Origin: Sulfurovaceae bacterium
Lineage (GTDB): Bacteria; Campylobacterota; Campylobacteria; Campylobacterales; Sulfurovaceae
NCBI GenBank assembly: GCA_028714675.1
Contig: JAQTLV010000001.1
Location: 41,507 to 105,506 of the forward strand
Length of the DNA: 64,000 bases
Reading direction: 5' to 3'
Within the stretch, counting starts at the first letter, position 1. The number at the start of each line of letters is the position of its first letter. The translations under genes and the position numbers were made by a program. The notes beneath the pieces are model-generated. The model was not told the origin of the DNA, made no database searches, and was given only the letters and a program-made list of their open reading frames with translations. Shown one piece after another: positions 52,693 through 61,747 of this stretch.

Positions 52693-54765
52693 TTAAATGA
52701 TAAATACTATAGGTATGATTAATGGGTAACGTTTTTTGAATTTTACGATATGTTTTCTAACCACATTTCTTATCTCATTTTCAATTGCTTTGTGATCTTT
52801 TAGTGCCTCAGGTTTCATAGCAAGTAAAAGTGTTTCTAAAAGAAGCTCTATATCACTAGTAAATCTTTTCATCTCTCTATTTGCCACGATGCCATGAGTT
52901 GTGATTACTGGCTTGCCTATAACCTTCCCTGTCTCTTGAGAGATTTGAGCAACTATGTTTACTATACCATCTTCAGCAAGCTTTTGTCTATCTAAAACTA
53001 TGTCATTATCAATTGTTATGTTGTTTTGGTTGTCTATATATGTTTTACCAGATTTTACTGTTTTCACTTTTTTAATGTATTTTGGTGTTATTTCTATCTG
53101 ATCACCATCTCCCATTAGGATTATATTTCTTTCATCTACTCCGCAAGAAACGGCAGTTTTTGCATGTTGTACTACATGATTGTATTCTCCATGTACTGGC
53201 AAGAAAAATTTAGGCTGAACTAGACGAAGCATTAGCTTTTGCTCTTCTTGACCAGCATGTCCTGATACATGCATATCAGGCAAATCAGCATAATGCACAG
53301 TTGCACCAGATTTTAATATATGATTCATAAGTTCGCTGACACTTCCCTCGTTTCCAGGGATTGCTTTGGCTGATATCAATATTGTATCGCTCGGTTTTAA
53401 TTTTATATGTCTATGTTCATCTGTTGCCATTCTAAATAGTGCAGCCATAGTTTCACCTTGTGATCCTGTTGTTACTATTAGAACCTCATTATCTTTATAT
53501 TTTGGCACTTCATGAACCTCTATAAAGTTCTTGTCTGGTATATCAATATATCCCAGTGCTCTTGTGGTTTCAACATTTCTTTCCATAGATCTGCCTATTA
53601 CACAAATTTTTCTACCATGTTTGATGGCGTGATCCATAGCCTGATATACACGATGTAGGTTTGAAGAGAATGTTGACATTATAACTCTTCCTTTTGTTGT
53701 CATAAAAATATTTTGAAAAGTTTTACCCACAACTGCTTCGCTTTTTGTAAAGCCAGTATTGTGTGAATTTGTACTATCTGAAAATAGACACAATACACCT
53801 TTTGCTCCATAGTGTGCAAGTCTGTGTAAATCCGGTCCAAATCCATCAATAGGAGTGTAGTCTATCTTGAAATCCCCAGTATGTATAATTGTTCCAGCTG
53901 GTGTTTGGATTGCGAGTGAACAAGAGTCTATAATAGAATGTGTCATATGCATCCATTCTATAATAAAATCACCTATCGGATATGGTTGTCTTTTTGTTAC
54001 AAAATTAAAATACTTACTATCGTCTCTAAGTCCGTGCTCATCAAATTTGTTTTTTATCATAGCAAGTGCTAATGGAGTTCCGTATATTGGAAATTTAAGC
54101 TCTTTAAATAGATATGGCATACCACCAATATGGTCTTCGTGAGCATGGCTTATAACAATAGCTTTGATTTTGTCTTTGATGGTGTGTAGATATGAAAAGT
54201 CTGGCACTAGTATATCAACTCCATGCATTGTTTCATCAGGGAAGCTCATACCAACATCAAATATAATAGCACTTGTTTCTGTTTCTATAACAGCCATATT
54301 TCCACCAATTTCGCCAAGTCCACCAAGAGGGGTAAATCTAATTTTTGCATTATTGTTAGTATCTATCATTTTCCAAGGATTCATTCTAAGATCTTGCGCT
54401 GCAAAATTTGCTTGGATAGATCTACTCATCTCCTCACTAACTGTAACTGGATTTTTTCTTCTATCGTTTTTATTGTTGTTTTTAGGTTTATTTGTTGTAT
54501 TTTCTGTCTCTTGTGTATTTTCGCCAGAAGGGGTATTGTTGTTTTTATTATTTTTAAAAAAAGGCTTTTTAAATCTATTTTTTTTGAAATTAGGGTTAGG
54601 GTTTTCTGTATTTTGGGCAGAAGTTATTTCTGTATTTTGTCTATTAGGGTTAGGGTTTTCTGTATTTTGGGCAGAATTTGTTTGAGTGCTTTGTCTATGA
54701 GGGTTTGGATTCCTTTTATGAGGATTCTGGCTCGTTTGTTCTTTTTTTTCGTTGTTTTCGTTCAT
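52693..54765 (-). CDS. rnj: Ribonuclease J with repetitive N-terminal extension
   Basis: This is a metallo-beta-lactamase/beta-CASP exo/endoribonuclease (690 aa) for mRNA turnover and rRNA maturation. The metal site is SHAHEDHIGG (about 208-217). The C-terminal RNase J domain is complete. An Asn/Pro/Gln-rich extension of about 130 residues precedes the catalytic part and includes two 18-residue repeats (NPNPxRQxT...SAQNTE). Campylobacterota enzymes such as Helicobacter RNase J also carry long N-terminal extensions. The ATG lies inside the 3' end of rsmA, with AAGGAA upstream. Confidence 0.93.
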   Translation of the reverse strand: MNENNEKKEQTSQNPHKRNPNPHRQSTQTNSAQNTENPNPNRQNTEITSAQNTENPNPNFKKNRFKKPFFKNNKNNNTPSGENTQETENTTNKPKNNNKNDRRKNPVTVSEEMSRSIQANFAAQDLRMNPWKMIDTNNNAKIRFTPLGGLGEIGGNMAVIETETSAIIFDVGMSFPDETMHGVDILVPDFSYLHTIKDKIKAIVISHAHEDHIGGMPYLFKELKFPIYGTPLALAMIKNKFDEHGLRDDSKYFNFVTKRQPYPIGDFIIEWMHMTHSIIDSCSLAIQTPAGTIIHTGDFKIDYTPIDGFGPDLHRLAHYGAKGVLCLFSDSTNSHNTGFTKSEAVVGKTFQNIFMTTKGRVIMSTFSSNLHRVYQAMDHAIKHGRKICVIGRSMERNVETTRALGYIDIPDKNFIEVHEVPKYKDNEVLIVTTGSQGETMAALFRMATDEHRHIKLKPSDTILISAKAIPGNEGSVSELMNHILKSGATVHYADLPDMHVSGHAGQEEQKLMLRLVQPKFFLPVHGEYNHVVQHAKTAVSCGVDERNIILMGDGDQIEITPKYIKKVKTVKSGKTYIDNQNNITIDNDIVLDRQKLAEDGIVNIVAQISQETGKVIGKPVITTHGIVANREMKRFTSDIELLLETLLLAMKPEALKDHKAIENEIRNVVRKHIVKFKKRYPLIIPIVFII
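54589..54711. repeat. 54-bp tandem repeat in rnj 5' part
   Basis: A 34-base unit is repeated at 54589-54622 and 54643-54676 with period 54 bp (18 codons). A degenerate third copy follows toward 54711. The TTAGGG on + is coincidental coding of Asn-Pro codons. Confidence 0.8.
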
Positions 54766-55561
54766 GTTTTATTTCCTTTAAGGTTTCATATAGTTGTATA
54801 TACTGTTTTGTTTCTACTTCATGCGGTCTTGTATTTAAATCTAGACCAAATTTTTCAAATTTATCTTCTAATTTTTTTATATCTTCTAGTAATGATAAAT
54901 TTTTGATTAGTTTTTTTCTAGGTTGGCTAAAGGCAACTTTTAAAAACTCTTCAAAATTATTATCATCTAGTGAGCTGTTTTTTGTAATTTTTAAAACAGC
55001 TGATGTTATCTTTGGTGGTGGAACAAAAGCAGTTGGTGGTACATTAAAGCAATTAATTGCTTCTCCCACACTAGACGCCAAAACTCCAAGTGCTGAAAAC
55101 TCTTTTTGTTTTGGTTTCGCTGAAAACTTATCAGCCACTTCTTTTTGTACCATTACTAATATTGATTGGCACATTTTATCTCTCAAAGCTTTCAAGATAA
55201 TATGTGTTGCAATATAATAAGGTAAGTTCGCCACTAGGTGATAAGGTTCATCTATTAAACTCTCATTTTCCCAATTGTCTAAAACATCACCACATCTAAG
55301 TTTAAAACAATCATTGTTTTTAAAACTTTCTAATGTGCTATTTAGATGTTCACACAATCGCTTATCGACCTCGAATGCTATGACATCATTGCCGCTTATT
55401 AGCAGCTCTTTAGTCAAATCACCTAATCCAGGCCCAATTTCTACAACTTTTAATTTGTTTTTGGGCATCGATTGGATGATTTGTTTTAGATAAAAATCAT
55501 CTTTTAAAAAGTTTTGTCCAAATTTTTTATTAGCGAATTTGGATAAATCACTATTAATCAT
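54716..55561 (-). CDS. rsmA: 16S rRNA dimethyladenosine transferase RsmA
   Basis: This is the SAM-dependent enzyme (KsgA, 281 aa) that dimethylates two adenines of 16S rRNA. Motif I is VVEIGPGLGDLTKEL (about 40-54), and the catalytic NLPYYIATHII matches the N-L-P-[YF] motif. The 3' end overlaps rnj by 50 bases, which places the rnj start and its ribosome binding site inside this gene. Confidence 0.95.
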   Translation of the reverse strand: MINSDLSKFANKKFGQNFLKDDFYLKQIIQSMPKNKLKVVEIGPGLGDLTKELLISGNDVIAFEVDKRLCEHLNSTLESFKNNDCFKLRCGDVLDNWENESLIDEPYHLVANLPYYIATHIILKALRDKMCQSILVMVQKEVADKFSAKPKQKEFSALGVLASSVGEAINCFNVPPTAFVPPPKITSAVLKITKNSSLDDNNFEEFLKVAFSQPRKKLIKNLSLLEDIKKLEDKFEKFGLDLNTRPHEVETKQYIQLYETLKEIKHERKQRKKRTNEPESS

Positions 55562-55622
55562 ACTCTAATTTACCTTATTTTATTTTTAAACCATATGTAA
55601 AACTAGATTTTTACAGAATTTT

Positions 55623-55630
55623 TGTATAAT
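55623..55630 (+). promoter_or_regulatory. Extended -10 promoter of hisF unit
   Basis: TGTATAAT lies at 55623-55630, 27 bases before the hisF ATG. No clear -35 box. The gap to the divergent rsmA gene is 96 bases. Confidence 0.5.
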
Positions 55631-55657
55631 CATAGCATATTTTATGAATGGCTTTAG

Positions 55658-56422
55658 ATGGATTATTTTGCAAAGAGAATTATACCTTGTTTAGACGTAG
55701 ATAATGGCAGGGTTGTAAAAGGTATTAATTTTGTTGGTCTTCGTGATGCTGGAGATCCAGTAGAGGTTGCAAGCAGATACAACAACGAAGGAGCCGATGA
55801 GCTTACTTTTCTTGATATCACTGCGACACACGAGAGAAGGTCTACAATAGTAAATGTTGTTAAACAAGTAGCGCGTGAAGTTTTTATTCCACTAACAGTA
55901 GGTGGAGGCATAAGAGAGTTAAACGATATATATGCACTTTTAAATGTTGGGTGTGATAAAGTTAGTATAAATTCTGCAGCAATCAAAAGACCTGACTTTA
56001 TAGAAGAGGGAGCAAAGAGATTTGGAAGTCAGTGTATTGTTGTGGCAATTGATGCCAAAAGAGTAGAAAATGGTAAATGGAATATTTTTACTCATGGAGG
56101 CAGAAATGATACAGGCATAGATGCTATTCTTTGGGCCAAAGAAGCATATAATCGTGGTGCAGGAGAATTGCTTGTAACTTCTATGGATGCGGATGGCACA
56201 AAAGCAGGTTTTGACAATGAATTAAACCTTGCAATCAGCTCAATTGTTGATATTCCACTAATTGCAAGTGGCGGAGCAGGAACTATGGAGCATATAAAAG
56301 ATGCATTTGTTAAGGGTGGAGCTGACGCGGCTTTAGCTGCATCAATATTTCACTTTCGAGAAATAGAGATAAATACTCTTAAAGCTTATCTTAAAAAAGA
56401 GGGAATTGCTGTAAGGAGCTGA
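55658..56422 (+). CDS. hisF: Imidazole glycerol phosphate synthase subunit HisF
   Basis: This cyclase subunit (254 aa) makes imidazole glycerol phosphate and AICAR in histidine synthesis. TIM-barrel landmarks are [16 protein letters not shown] (7-22), [12 protein letters not shown] and [12 protein letters not shown] with the phosphate-binding Gly residues. The length is standard. It is followed after 2 bases by the SIMPL-domain gene. Confidence 0.96.
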   Translation: MDYFAKRIIPCLDVDNGRVVKGINFVGLRDAGDPVEVASRYNNEGADELTFLDITATHERRSTIVNVVKQVAREVFIPLTVGGGIRELNDIYALLNVGCDKVSINSAAIKRPDFIEEGAKRFGSQCIVVAIDAKRVENGKWNIFTHGGRNDTGIDAILWAKEAYNRGAGELLVTSMDADGTKAGFDNELNLAISSIVDIPLIASGGAGTMEHIKDAFVKGGADAALAASIFHFREIEINTLKAYLKKEGIAVRS

Positions 56423-56424
56423 AA

Positions 56425-57099
56425 ATGAAAAAATATATTATCGCTTTAAGTGTTTTAACTTTTATGCTAAATGCTACTACAGAAATTAGTTTTACTAAAA
56501 CTTTTGAAAAAAAGATAAAGCCAGATATTCTTGCAACATCAATTAGTTTTTCATCAACAAAATTGGATCAACAAAAAACTATAGAAAAATTAACAATTAT
56601 TTCTGATTATATTTCAAGTATTAATAATTTAACAATTAAAGGTGGGGCATATTCTGTAAATCCTCATATAGTTTACAATAATGATAAAAGTTATCAAGAT
56701 GGATATAATGGATATATGAATTATAATATTTCATCAAAAAATCCAAAAGAATTAAATAAACTTATCAGAGACCTACAAAGACTTGGCGAAAAAGAAGGTT
56801 TGTCCGTTTCTATATCAAATGTTTCTTGGCAACTAAGTGAAAAACAGTCAGACGATAGCAGTAGTGATACTTTAAAGATTAATGCTATTTTGTGGGCAAA
56901 AAATTATGCAAACATTCTTTCATCAAAGTTATCACAAAACTGTAAAGTTTCAAAAATAGATTTTAATGGCGGAGGGAATGTTTATTATGCTCCAGTGATG
57001 GCAATGAAAGCAGAAGTTGCTAATGACTCTGCCCCAACTCCAATGCAAGACGAACAGAAAGTTCAAATCAATGCAAATATAATGGTAACTTGCAAATGA
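56425..57099 (+). CDS. SIMPL-domain (DUF541) exported protein
   Basis: This is a 224-residue protein with a signal peptide (about 1-17) and a SIMPL/DUF541 domain. Its N-terminal strand pattern TSISFSSTKLDQQKTIEKL and segment LNKLIRDLQRLGEKEG are typical. The function of the family is uncertain. Ribosome binding site AAGGAG at the end of hisF. It overlaps the next gene by 10 bases. Confidence 0.82.
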   Translation: MKKYIIALSVLTFMLNATTEISFTKTFEKKIKPDILATSISFSSTKLDQQKTIEKLTIISDYISSINNLTIKGGAYSVNPHIVYNNDKSYQDGYNGYMNYNISSKNPKELNKLIRDLQRLGEKEGLSVSISNVSWQLSEKQSDDSSSDTLKINAILWAKNYANILSSKLSQNCKVSKIDFNGGGNVYYAPVMAMKAEVANDSAPTPMQDEQKVQINANIMVTCK

Positions 57100-57653
57100 T
57101 ACTTTGTGCTGGAAACGGAGAAGTTTTTCCTTTTGCTACATCTATTGGCGTAGGGATGGTTGAGTCCTCTATAACATTAACCGAGCTTGTTATAAAAAAT
57201 AAACCAAAGTTTCTTTTTTTTATAGGAAGCGCAGGCAGTTATGGTGAAAAAGAAATTTTTGAGATTATTCATTCTAAAAGTGCTTGTAATATAGAAAATA
57301 GTTATTTTAATTCAAACTCTTATACCCCTATAGAAAATTTAATAACAACAAGCGAAAATGTTTCACGTGAAACTATAGTAAATTCTTCAAACTACATAAC
57401 TACAGATTTTTCTCTTGGAGAGAAATATATAGAAAAAAATATACATATTGAAAACATGGAATTTTTTAGTGTCATGCATGTTGCTAAAAGATTTGGTTTA
57501 CCAGCTGGCGGACTTTTTGCTATTACAAATTATTGTAATGAAAATGCCCACAAAGATTTTAAGCAAAACCAATCAAAAGCTATGGAGCTTTTAAATAAAT
57601 ATATCTCAGAAAATAGAGATAAACTTTTTGCAAATTCAACGAATGGAAAATAA
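57090..57653 (+). CDS. Nucleoside-phosphorylase-superfamily-like protein
   Basis: This is a 187-residue protein with a phosphorylase fold pattern (GIGxxxxS-like [24 protein letters not shown] at about 42-51, and [18 protein letters not shown] at about 122-139, the nucleobase/ribose region). It is shorter than the usual 230-240 aa enzymes. Substrate specificity is not readable. It overlaps both neighbours (10 bases with the SIMPL gene and TAATG with rlmN), so all are one operon. Confidence 0.72.
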   Translation: MQMILCAGNGEVFPFATSIGVGMVESSITLTELVIKNKPKFLFFIGSAGSYGEKEIFEIIHSKSACNIENSYFNSNSYTPIENLITTSENVSRETIVNSSNYITTDFSLGEKYIEKNIHIENMEFFSVMHVAKRFGLPAGGLFAITNYCNENAHKDFKQNQSKAMELLNKYISENRDKLFANSTNGK

Positions 57654-58711
57654 TGCTACCCTTTATATATGATTTTACACAAGATGAGTTAAAAGAGATT
57701 ATATCTCCAGCTTTTAGGGTTAAGCAAATTTGGAACTGGCTATATCATAAATATATAGATGATTTTGATATGATGGGCAATATTCCAAAAGATTTAAAAC
57801 AACAGTTAAAAGAAAAATTTTCCCTAAACCCTCTTGAAATTTTAACATCACAAAAGAGTAGTGATGGTAGTATAAAATATCTTTTTAAACTTCACGATGG
57901 ACATACAATAGAAACTGTTTTGTTACAAATGAAAGATGAAGAGTATCATGAAGATGGAGCATTAAAACATCAAAAAAGATATACAGTTTGCATCTCATCC
58001 CAAGTTGGATGTAAAGTTGGTTGTGCATTTTGTTTAACAGCAAAAGGTGGGTTTGTTAGAAATTTGAGTGCAGGAGAGATTGTTGCTCAGCTTTTGATGA
58101 TTAAAAAAGTAAATAACATAGCAGCAAACAGAAGAATAAATATAGTATATATGGGGATGGGAGAACCGCTAGATAACTTAGATAATGTTGTCAAAGCTAT
58201 AAAAATATTTAGTGATAATGATGGTATGGCGATATCTCCAAACAGACAAACTTTGTCAACTTCAGGACTTAGTTCAAAGATTGAAAAACTTGGAAATTTT
58301 GATCTCGGTGTAAATCTTGCTATCTCTCTTCATGCGGTTGATGATGAGCTTAGGGAAAAGCTTATGCCTATAAATAAAGCTTACAATATAGCTTCCATTA
58401 TAGATGCCGTTAAAAATTTTCCTGTCAATGCAAGAAAGAGGGTGATGTTTGAGTATTTGGTTATAAGAGATGTCAATGATGATATAGCTTCAGCAAAAAA
58501 ACTTTTGAGCCTTTTAAATGGCATAAAAGCTAAAGTAAATTTGATTTATTTTAATCCATATGGTGGTACAGATTTTCAAAGACCTACGGTAGAATCAATG
58601 ATTAATTTTCAAGAATATCTTACAAAACGAGGACAGCTTTGTACTATTAGAGAGTCAAAAGGACTTGACATTAGTGCTGCTTGTGGACAGCTTAGAGAGC
58701 AAAATATTTAA
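57653..58711 (+). CDS. rlmN: 23S rRNA/tRNA adenine-C2 methyltransferase RlmN
   Basis: This radical SAM methyltransferase (352 aa) has the [4Fe-4S] motif C120-x3-C124-x2-C127 and a methyl-carrying Cys344 in SAACGQL. It methylates A2503 of 23S rRNA and A37 of some tRNAs. Start overlaps the previous stop (TAATG). Ordinary housekeeping gene. Confidence 0.95.
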   Translation: MLPFIYDFTQDELKEIISPAFRVKQIWNWLYHKYIDDFDMMGNIPKDLKQQLKEKFSLNPLEILTSQKSSDGSIKYLFKLHDGHTIETVLLQMKDEEYHEDGALKHQKRYTVCISSQVGCKVGCAFCLTAKGGFVRNLSAGEIVAQLLMIKKVNNIAANRRINIVYMGMGEPLDNLDNVVKAIKIFSDNDGMAISPNRQTLSTSGLSSKIEKLGNFDLGVNLAISLHAVDDELREKLMPINKAYNIASIIDAVKNFPVNARKRVMFEYLVIRDVNDDIASAKKLLSLLNGIKAKVNLIYFNPYGGTDFQRPTVESMINFQEYLTKRGQLCTIRESKGLDISAACGQLREQNI

Positions 58712-58720
58712 AGGATTTTT

Positions 58721-58810
58721 ATGACAGCACTTGATTGGGCAATGATAGTTTTTATTTCAGCAGTAGTTATAGTAGGGGTAAGTTGGGTTATATATGAGAG
58801 TAGGAAATAG
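58721..58810 (+). CDS. 29-residue single-helix membrane peptide
   Basis: This short ORF encodes MTALDWAMIVFISAVVIVGV plus a tail SWVIYESRK. It has a strong ribosome binding site (AAGGA, 5 bases before ATG) and one hydrophobic helix with a short basic C-terminus. It lies 9 bases after rlmN, and its stop is 8 bases before the convergent gene end. Such genes are often missed. A role as a subunit of a membrane complex is possible but unknown. Confidence 0.6.
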   Translation: MTALDWAMIVFISAVVIVGVSWVIYESRK

Positions 58811-58818
58811 TAAAATAA

Positions 58819-59763
58819 TTAGTAACTATCAACTAATTTTCTATCTCTTTTTGGTGTGATTAAACTCTTTAATTCTTTGAAGTCAACCAAGCTTTTTATC
58901 TTATATTTTACCTCGTCATATTCAAATTCTATAGCTTGTGCATGAAGCATAAGCCTGCTAGCTCCAGTGTATATCATACGCTCCTCAATATTCAATTCGC
59001 CATCAAGATATTTGTTGCTAATTTCAAAAGTTCTGCCATATAATGGGTCTCCAAGTATTGGATGTTTCACGTGAAACAAATGGATTCTAATCTGATGCAT
59101 TCGACCTGTTTTAGGATAACATTCAACCAAGGTTGCATCCAAATTCTCATCATAAATTATCGGAATAAAATCTGTATGAGATGATTTTCCAAGAGTGGAA
59201 ATTTCCACTTTATGTTTGTTTGTATCATAATTATCCCTCTTTTTTATTGGCATATTTATAGAGAATGGAGAGTTAATTTTTCCTTCAACCCAAGCTAGAT
59301 AACACTTTCGTATAGCTCTTTTTTCAAATGCGCTTTTGAGATATATTTCACTAATTTTATGTTTGCTTGCAAGCAATATGCCTGATGTTTCTTTGTCAAT
59401 TCTATGTGTAGAATTGGCTTCATTCCCACCATAAAATCTAACACAATCCAGCATTGATTCAGGCGTTTTGCGTGTTTTTGGATGTACTAAAATATCACTA
59501 GGTTTATCGAAAATCAAAAAATCTTTAGTTTGAAATATTGGTTTTATATCAAGATCAATAGGCTCAAAAACTTCTAATTCTATATCGCCTGAAATTCTTT
59601 TTGCAGTATCAGTAACCACTTCTTTGTTGACACAAAGTTTTCCAAGATGTATAAATCTTTGTGCTTGACCTTGAGAGCAACCGAGTGTTTTTATAATATA
59701 TATAAATGCTTGGACGGGGGTATCGATATAAAATTTTTTCTTTACAAATGGCAAAGCCGTCAA
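58819..59763 (-). CDS. RluA-family pseudouridine synthase
   Basis: This is a 314-residue pseudouridine synthase of the RluA/RluC/RluD group, with N-terminal S4-like region (QAQRFIHLGKLCVNKEVV) and catalytic HRIDKETSGILL (about 120-131). The start is unclear: the open frame starts at TTG 59763, directly after AAAGG, whereas TTG at 59754 has better spacing of 9 bases. No ATG start is available near the N-terminus. The rRNA target is unknown. Confidence 0.85.
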   Translation of the reverse strand: MTALPFVKKKFYIDTPVQAFIYIIKTLGCSQGQAQRFIHLGKLCVNKEVVTDTAKRISGDIELEVFEPIDLDIKPIFQTKDFLIFDKPSDILVHPKTRKTPESMLDCVRFYGGNEANSTHRIDKETSGILLASKHKISEIYLKSAFEKRAIRKCYLAWVEGKINSPFSINMPIKKRDNYDTNKHKVEISTLGKSSHTDFIPIIYDENLDATLVECYPKTGRMHQIRIHLFHVKHPILGDPLYGRTFEISNKYLDGELNIEERMIYTGASRLMLHAQAIEFEYDEVKYKIKSLVDFKELKSLITPKRDRKLVDSY

Positions 59764-59819
59764 CCTTTAAACACTATTTAGATATTATTTTACCATAATA
59801 GCAGAGGTAAGGTAAAAGA

Positions 59820-61148
59820 ATGGTTGAGAGATATTCTAGAAAAGAAATGAGCAGCAAGTGGACTATGCAGGCAAAATATCAAGCATGGCTAGATGTTGAG
59901 CTTGCTGTTGTAAAAGCATGGAATAAGCTTGGTCTTATACCAGATGATGATGCTAAAAAAATAGTTGAAAATGCAAAATTCAATGTAGAGAGAATAGATG
60001 AAATTGAAGCAGTTACAAGGCATGATCTTATAGCTTTTACAACTAGTGTAGCAGAAAGTTTGGGAGAAGAAAGCAGATGGTTTCACTATGGTATGACAAG
60101 TTCAGATACTGTTGATACTGCAGTTGCACTTCAAATGAAAAGTTCTTTGGAGCTTATCATAGAAGATGTAAAGATAGTCATGGAATCGATTAAAGCAAGG
60201 GCACTTGAGCACAAGATGACGCTTATGGTAGGTAGAAGTCATGGCATTCATGGCGAGCCTATTACCTTTGGTTTAGTTCTTGCTGTATGGTACGAAGAGA
60301 TGTCTAGACACTTAGAGAATTTAGAGCAAACTATGAAAGTTATTAGCGTGGGACAAATCAGTGGAGCTATGGGTAATTTTGCTCATGCACCATTAGAGCT
60401 CGAAGAGATAGCCTGCGAAGAATTAGAACTTGCCCCAGCTCCAGTATCAAATCAAGTAATCCAAAGAGATAGGTATGCTAGACTTGCTTCCGCGTTAGCC
60501 CTTCTTGCTAGCTCCATCGAAAAATTTGCTGTTCAAGTAAGACACTGGCAAAGAACAGAAGTTTATGAGTGCGAAGAGTTTTTTGCTGCAGGACAAAAAG
60601 GAAGCTCAGCGATGCCACACAAAAGAAACCCTATATTAACTGAAAATATTACAGGGCTTGCAAGAATTATACGAGCTTATGCGGTTCCTGCTATGGAAAA
60701 TGTAGCCCTTTGGCACGAAAGAGATATAAGTCACTCATCGACAGAGAGATTTTGGCTTCCTGATAGTTTTATAACAAGCGATTTTATGCTTCATAGATTT
60801 AACTCCGTTATATCGAAACTTACAGTAATGCCGGAAAATATGATGAAAAATCTAAATCTTACAGGTGGACTTGTGTTTTCTCAAAGAGTTCTTTTGGAGT
60901 TACCAAAAGCTGGAGTTAGCAGAGAAGATGCATATCGCATAATTCAAAGAAATGCTATGAAAGTTTGGGAAGAGATACAGCATGGCAAACCAACAACAAA
61001 TGAAAAAGGCGAAAGTCTTTATTTGCAATATTTGTTGGCGGATGAAGAGCTAAGAGCAAAACTAAGTGAAGAGCAAATAAGAGAGTGTTTTAACTATGAT
61101 TACTATACTAAAAATGTAGATGCCATATTTAAAAGAGTTTTCAAGTAA
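59820..61148 (+). CDS. purB: Adenylosuccinate lyase
   Basis: This enzyme (442 aa) acts twice in purine synthesis, cleaving SAICAR and adenylosuccinate. The signature SSAMPHKRNP (about 262-271) and GSxxMPxKxNP fold context are clear, as are RSHGIHGEP and TSSDTVDTA. Start ATG with AGAGG/AAGG upstream. It is followed after 3 bases by the phosphatase gene. Confidence 0.95.
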   Translation: MVERYSRKEMSSKWTMQAKYQAWLDVELAVVKAWNKLGLIPDDDAKKIVENAKFNVERIDEIEAVTRHDLIAFTTSVAESLGEESRWFHYGMTSSDTVDTAVALQMKSSLELIIEDVKIVMESIKARALEHKMTLMVGRSHGIHGEPITFGLVLAVWYEEMSRHLENLEQTMKVISVGQISGAMGNFAHAPLELEEIACEELELAPAPVSNQVIQRDRYARLASALALLASSIEKFAVQVRHWQRTEVYECEEFFAAGQKGSSAMPHKRNPILTENITGLARIIRAYAVPAMENVALWHERDISHSSTERFWLPDSFITSDFMLHRFNSVISKLTVMPENMMKNLNLTGGLVFSQRVLLELPKAGVSREDAYRIIQRNAMKVWEEIQHGKPTTNEKGESLYLQYLLADEELRAKLSEEQIRECFNYDYYTKNVDAIFKRVFK

Positions 61149-61151
61149 TAT

Positions 61152-61598
61152 ATGAAGATACTTTTTGTATGCCTTGGCAATATCTGCAGATCTCCTATAG
61201 CGGAGGGGATAGCTAAAGACATAATAAAACAAAATAGTTTAAATATACACATAGACAGTGCTGGTACGAGTAGTTGGCACATTGGTGAGATGCCGTGCAG
61301 TAATTCTATTAGAGTTGCAAATTTAAACGGCGTTGACATATCGCACTTTAGGGCCAGACAAGTTACAAAAAATGACCTTAAAGAGTTTGATTTTATAGTA
61401 GGGCTTGATAAAAGCAACATAGAAGACCTTAGAAGCATAGGTTGTGAAAATCCATTGCTTTTAGGTGATTTTGGGTTTGATGGAAACGATGTGCCAGATC
61501 CATATTTTTTCGATGGATTTGATGGATTTGACAAGGTATATAATATGATAAAAATATGTACAGATAATCTAATAAAACATATAATTAGTAAATATTAA
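61152..61598 (+). CDS. Low-molecular-weight protein-tyrosine-phosphatase
   Basis: This is a 148-residue cytoplasmic phosphatase with the P-loop C7-x5-R13 (VCLGNICRS) and general acid Asp in VPDPYFF near residue 117. It belongs to the arsenate reductase/LMW-PTP family; the Cys-loop pattern fits the PTP side. Substrate unknown. Confidence 0.9.
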   Translation: MKILFVCLGNICRSPIAEGIAKDIIKQNSLNIHIDSAGTSSWHIGEMPCSNSIRVANLNGVDISHFRARQVTKNDLKEFDFIVGLDKSNIEDLRSIGCENPLLLGDFGFDGNDVPDPYFFDGFDGFDKVYNMIKICTDNLIKHIISKY

Positions 61599-61628
61599 AA
61601 CAAGAACAATATAAGCTTGTTTTAATAT
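61592..61628 (+). terminator. Hairpin after phosphatase gene
   Basis: A perfect 13-bp stem (ATATTAAAACAAG / CTTGTTTTAATAT) with an 11-base loop begins over the stop codon of the phosphatase gene. The arms are AT-rich and end in a TTTT-containing arm. It separates purB-ptp from nrdA. Confidence 0.65.
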
Positions 61629-61714
61629 AAATAATATAAGAAAATATTATAATATTTACAACAAAAAATATATCCAATTTCAAATTGAATAAAGCATTTT
61701 TTTAGTAAAATCTT

Positions 61715-61720
61715 TATAAT
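61715..61720 (+). promoter_or_regulatory. -10 box of nrdA
   Basis: TATAAT lies 28 bases before the nrdA start, in a T-rich region without a clear -35 box. No NrdR-like box was noticed in the 149-base gap. Confidence 0.45.
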
Positions 61721-61747
61721 TCAGTATCAGAAGCAAGGTTTATAATA

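Noticed and set aside
54589-54660. TTAGGG telomere-like repeats
   Set aside because: They are codons for Asn-Pro on the minus strand within rnj and occur only as part of a 54-bp coding repeat.
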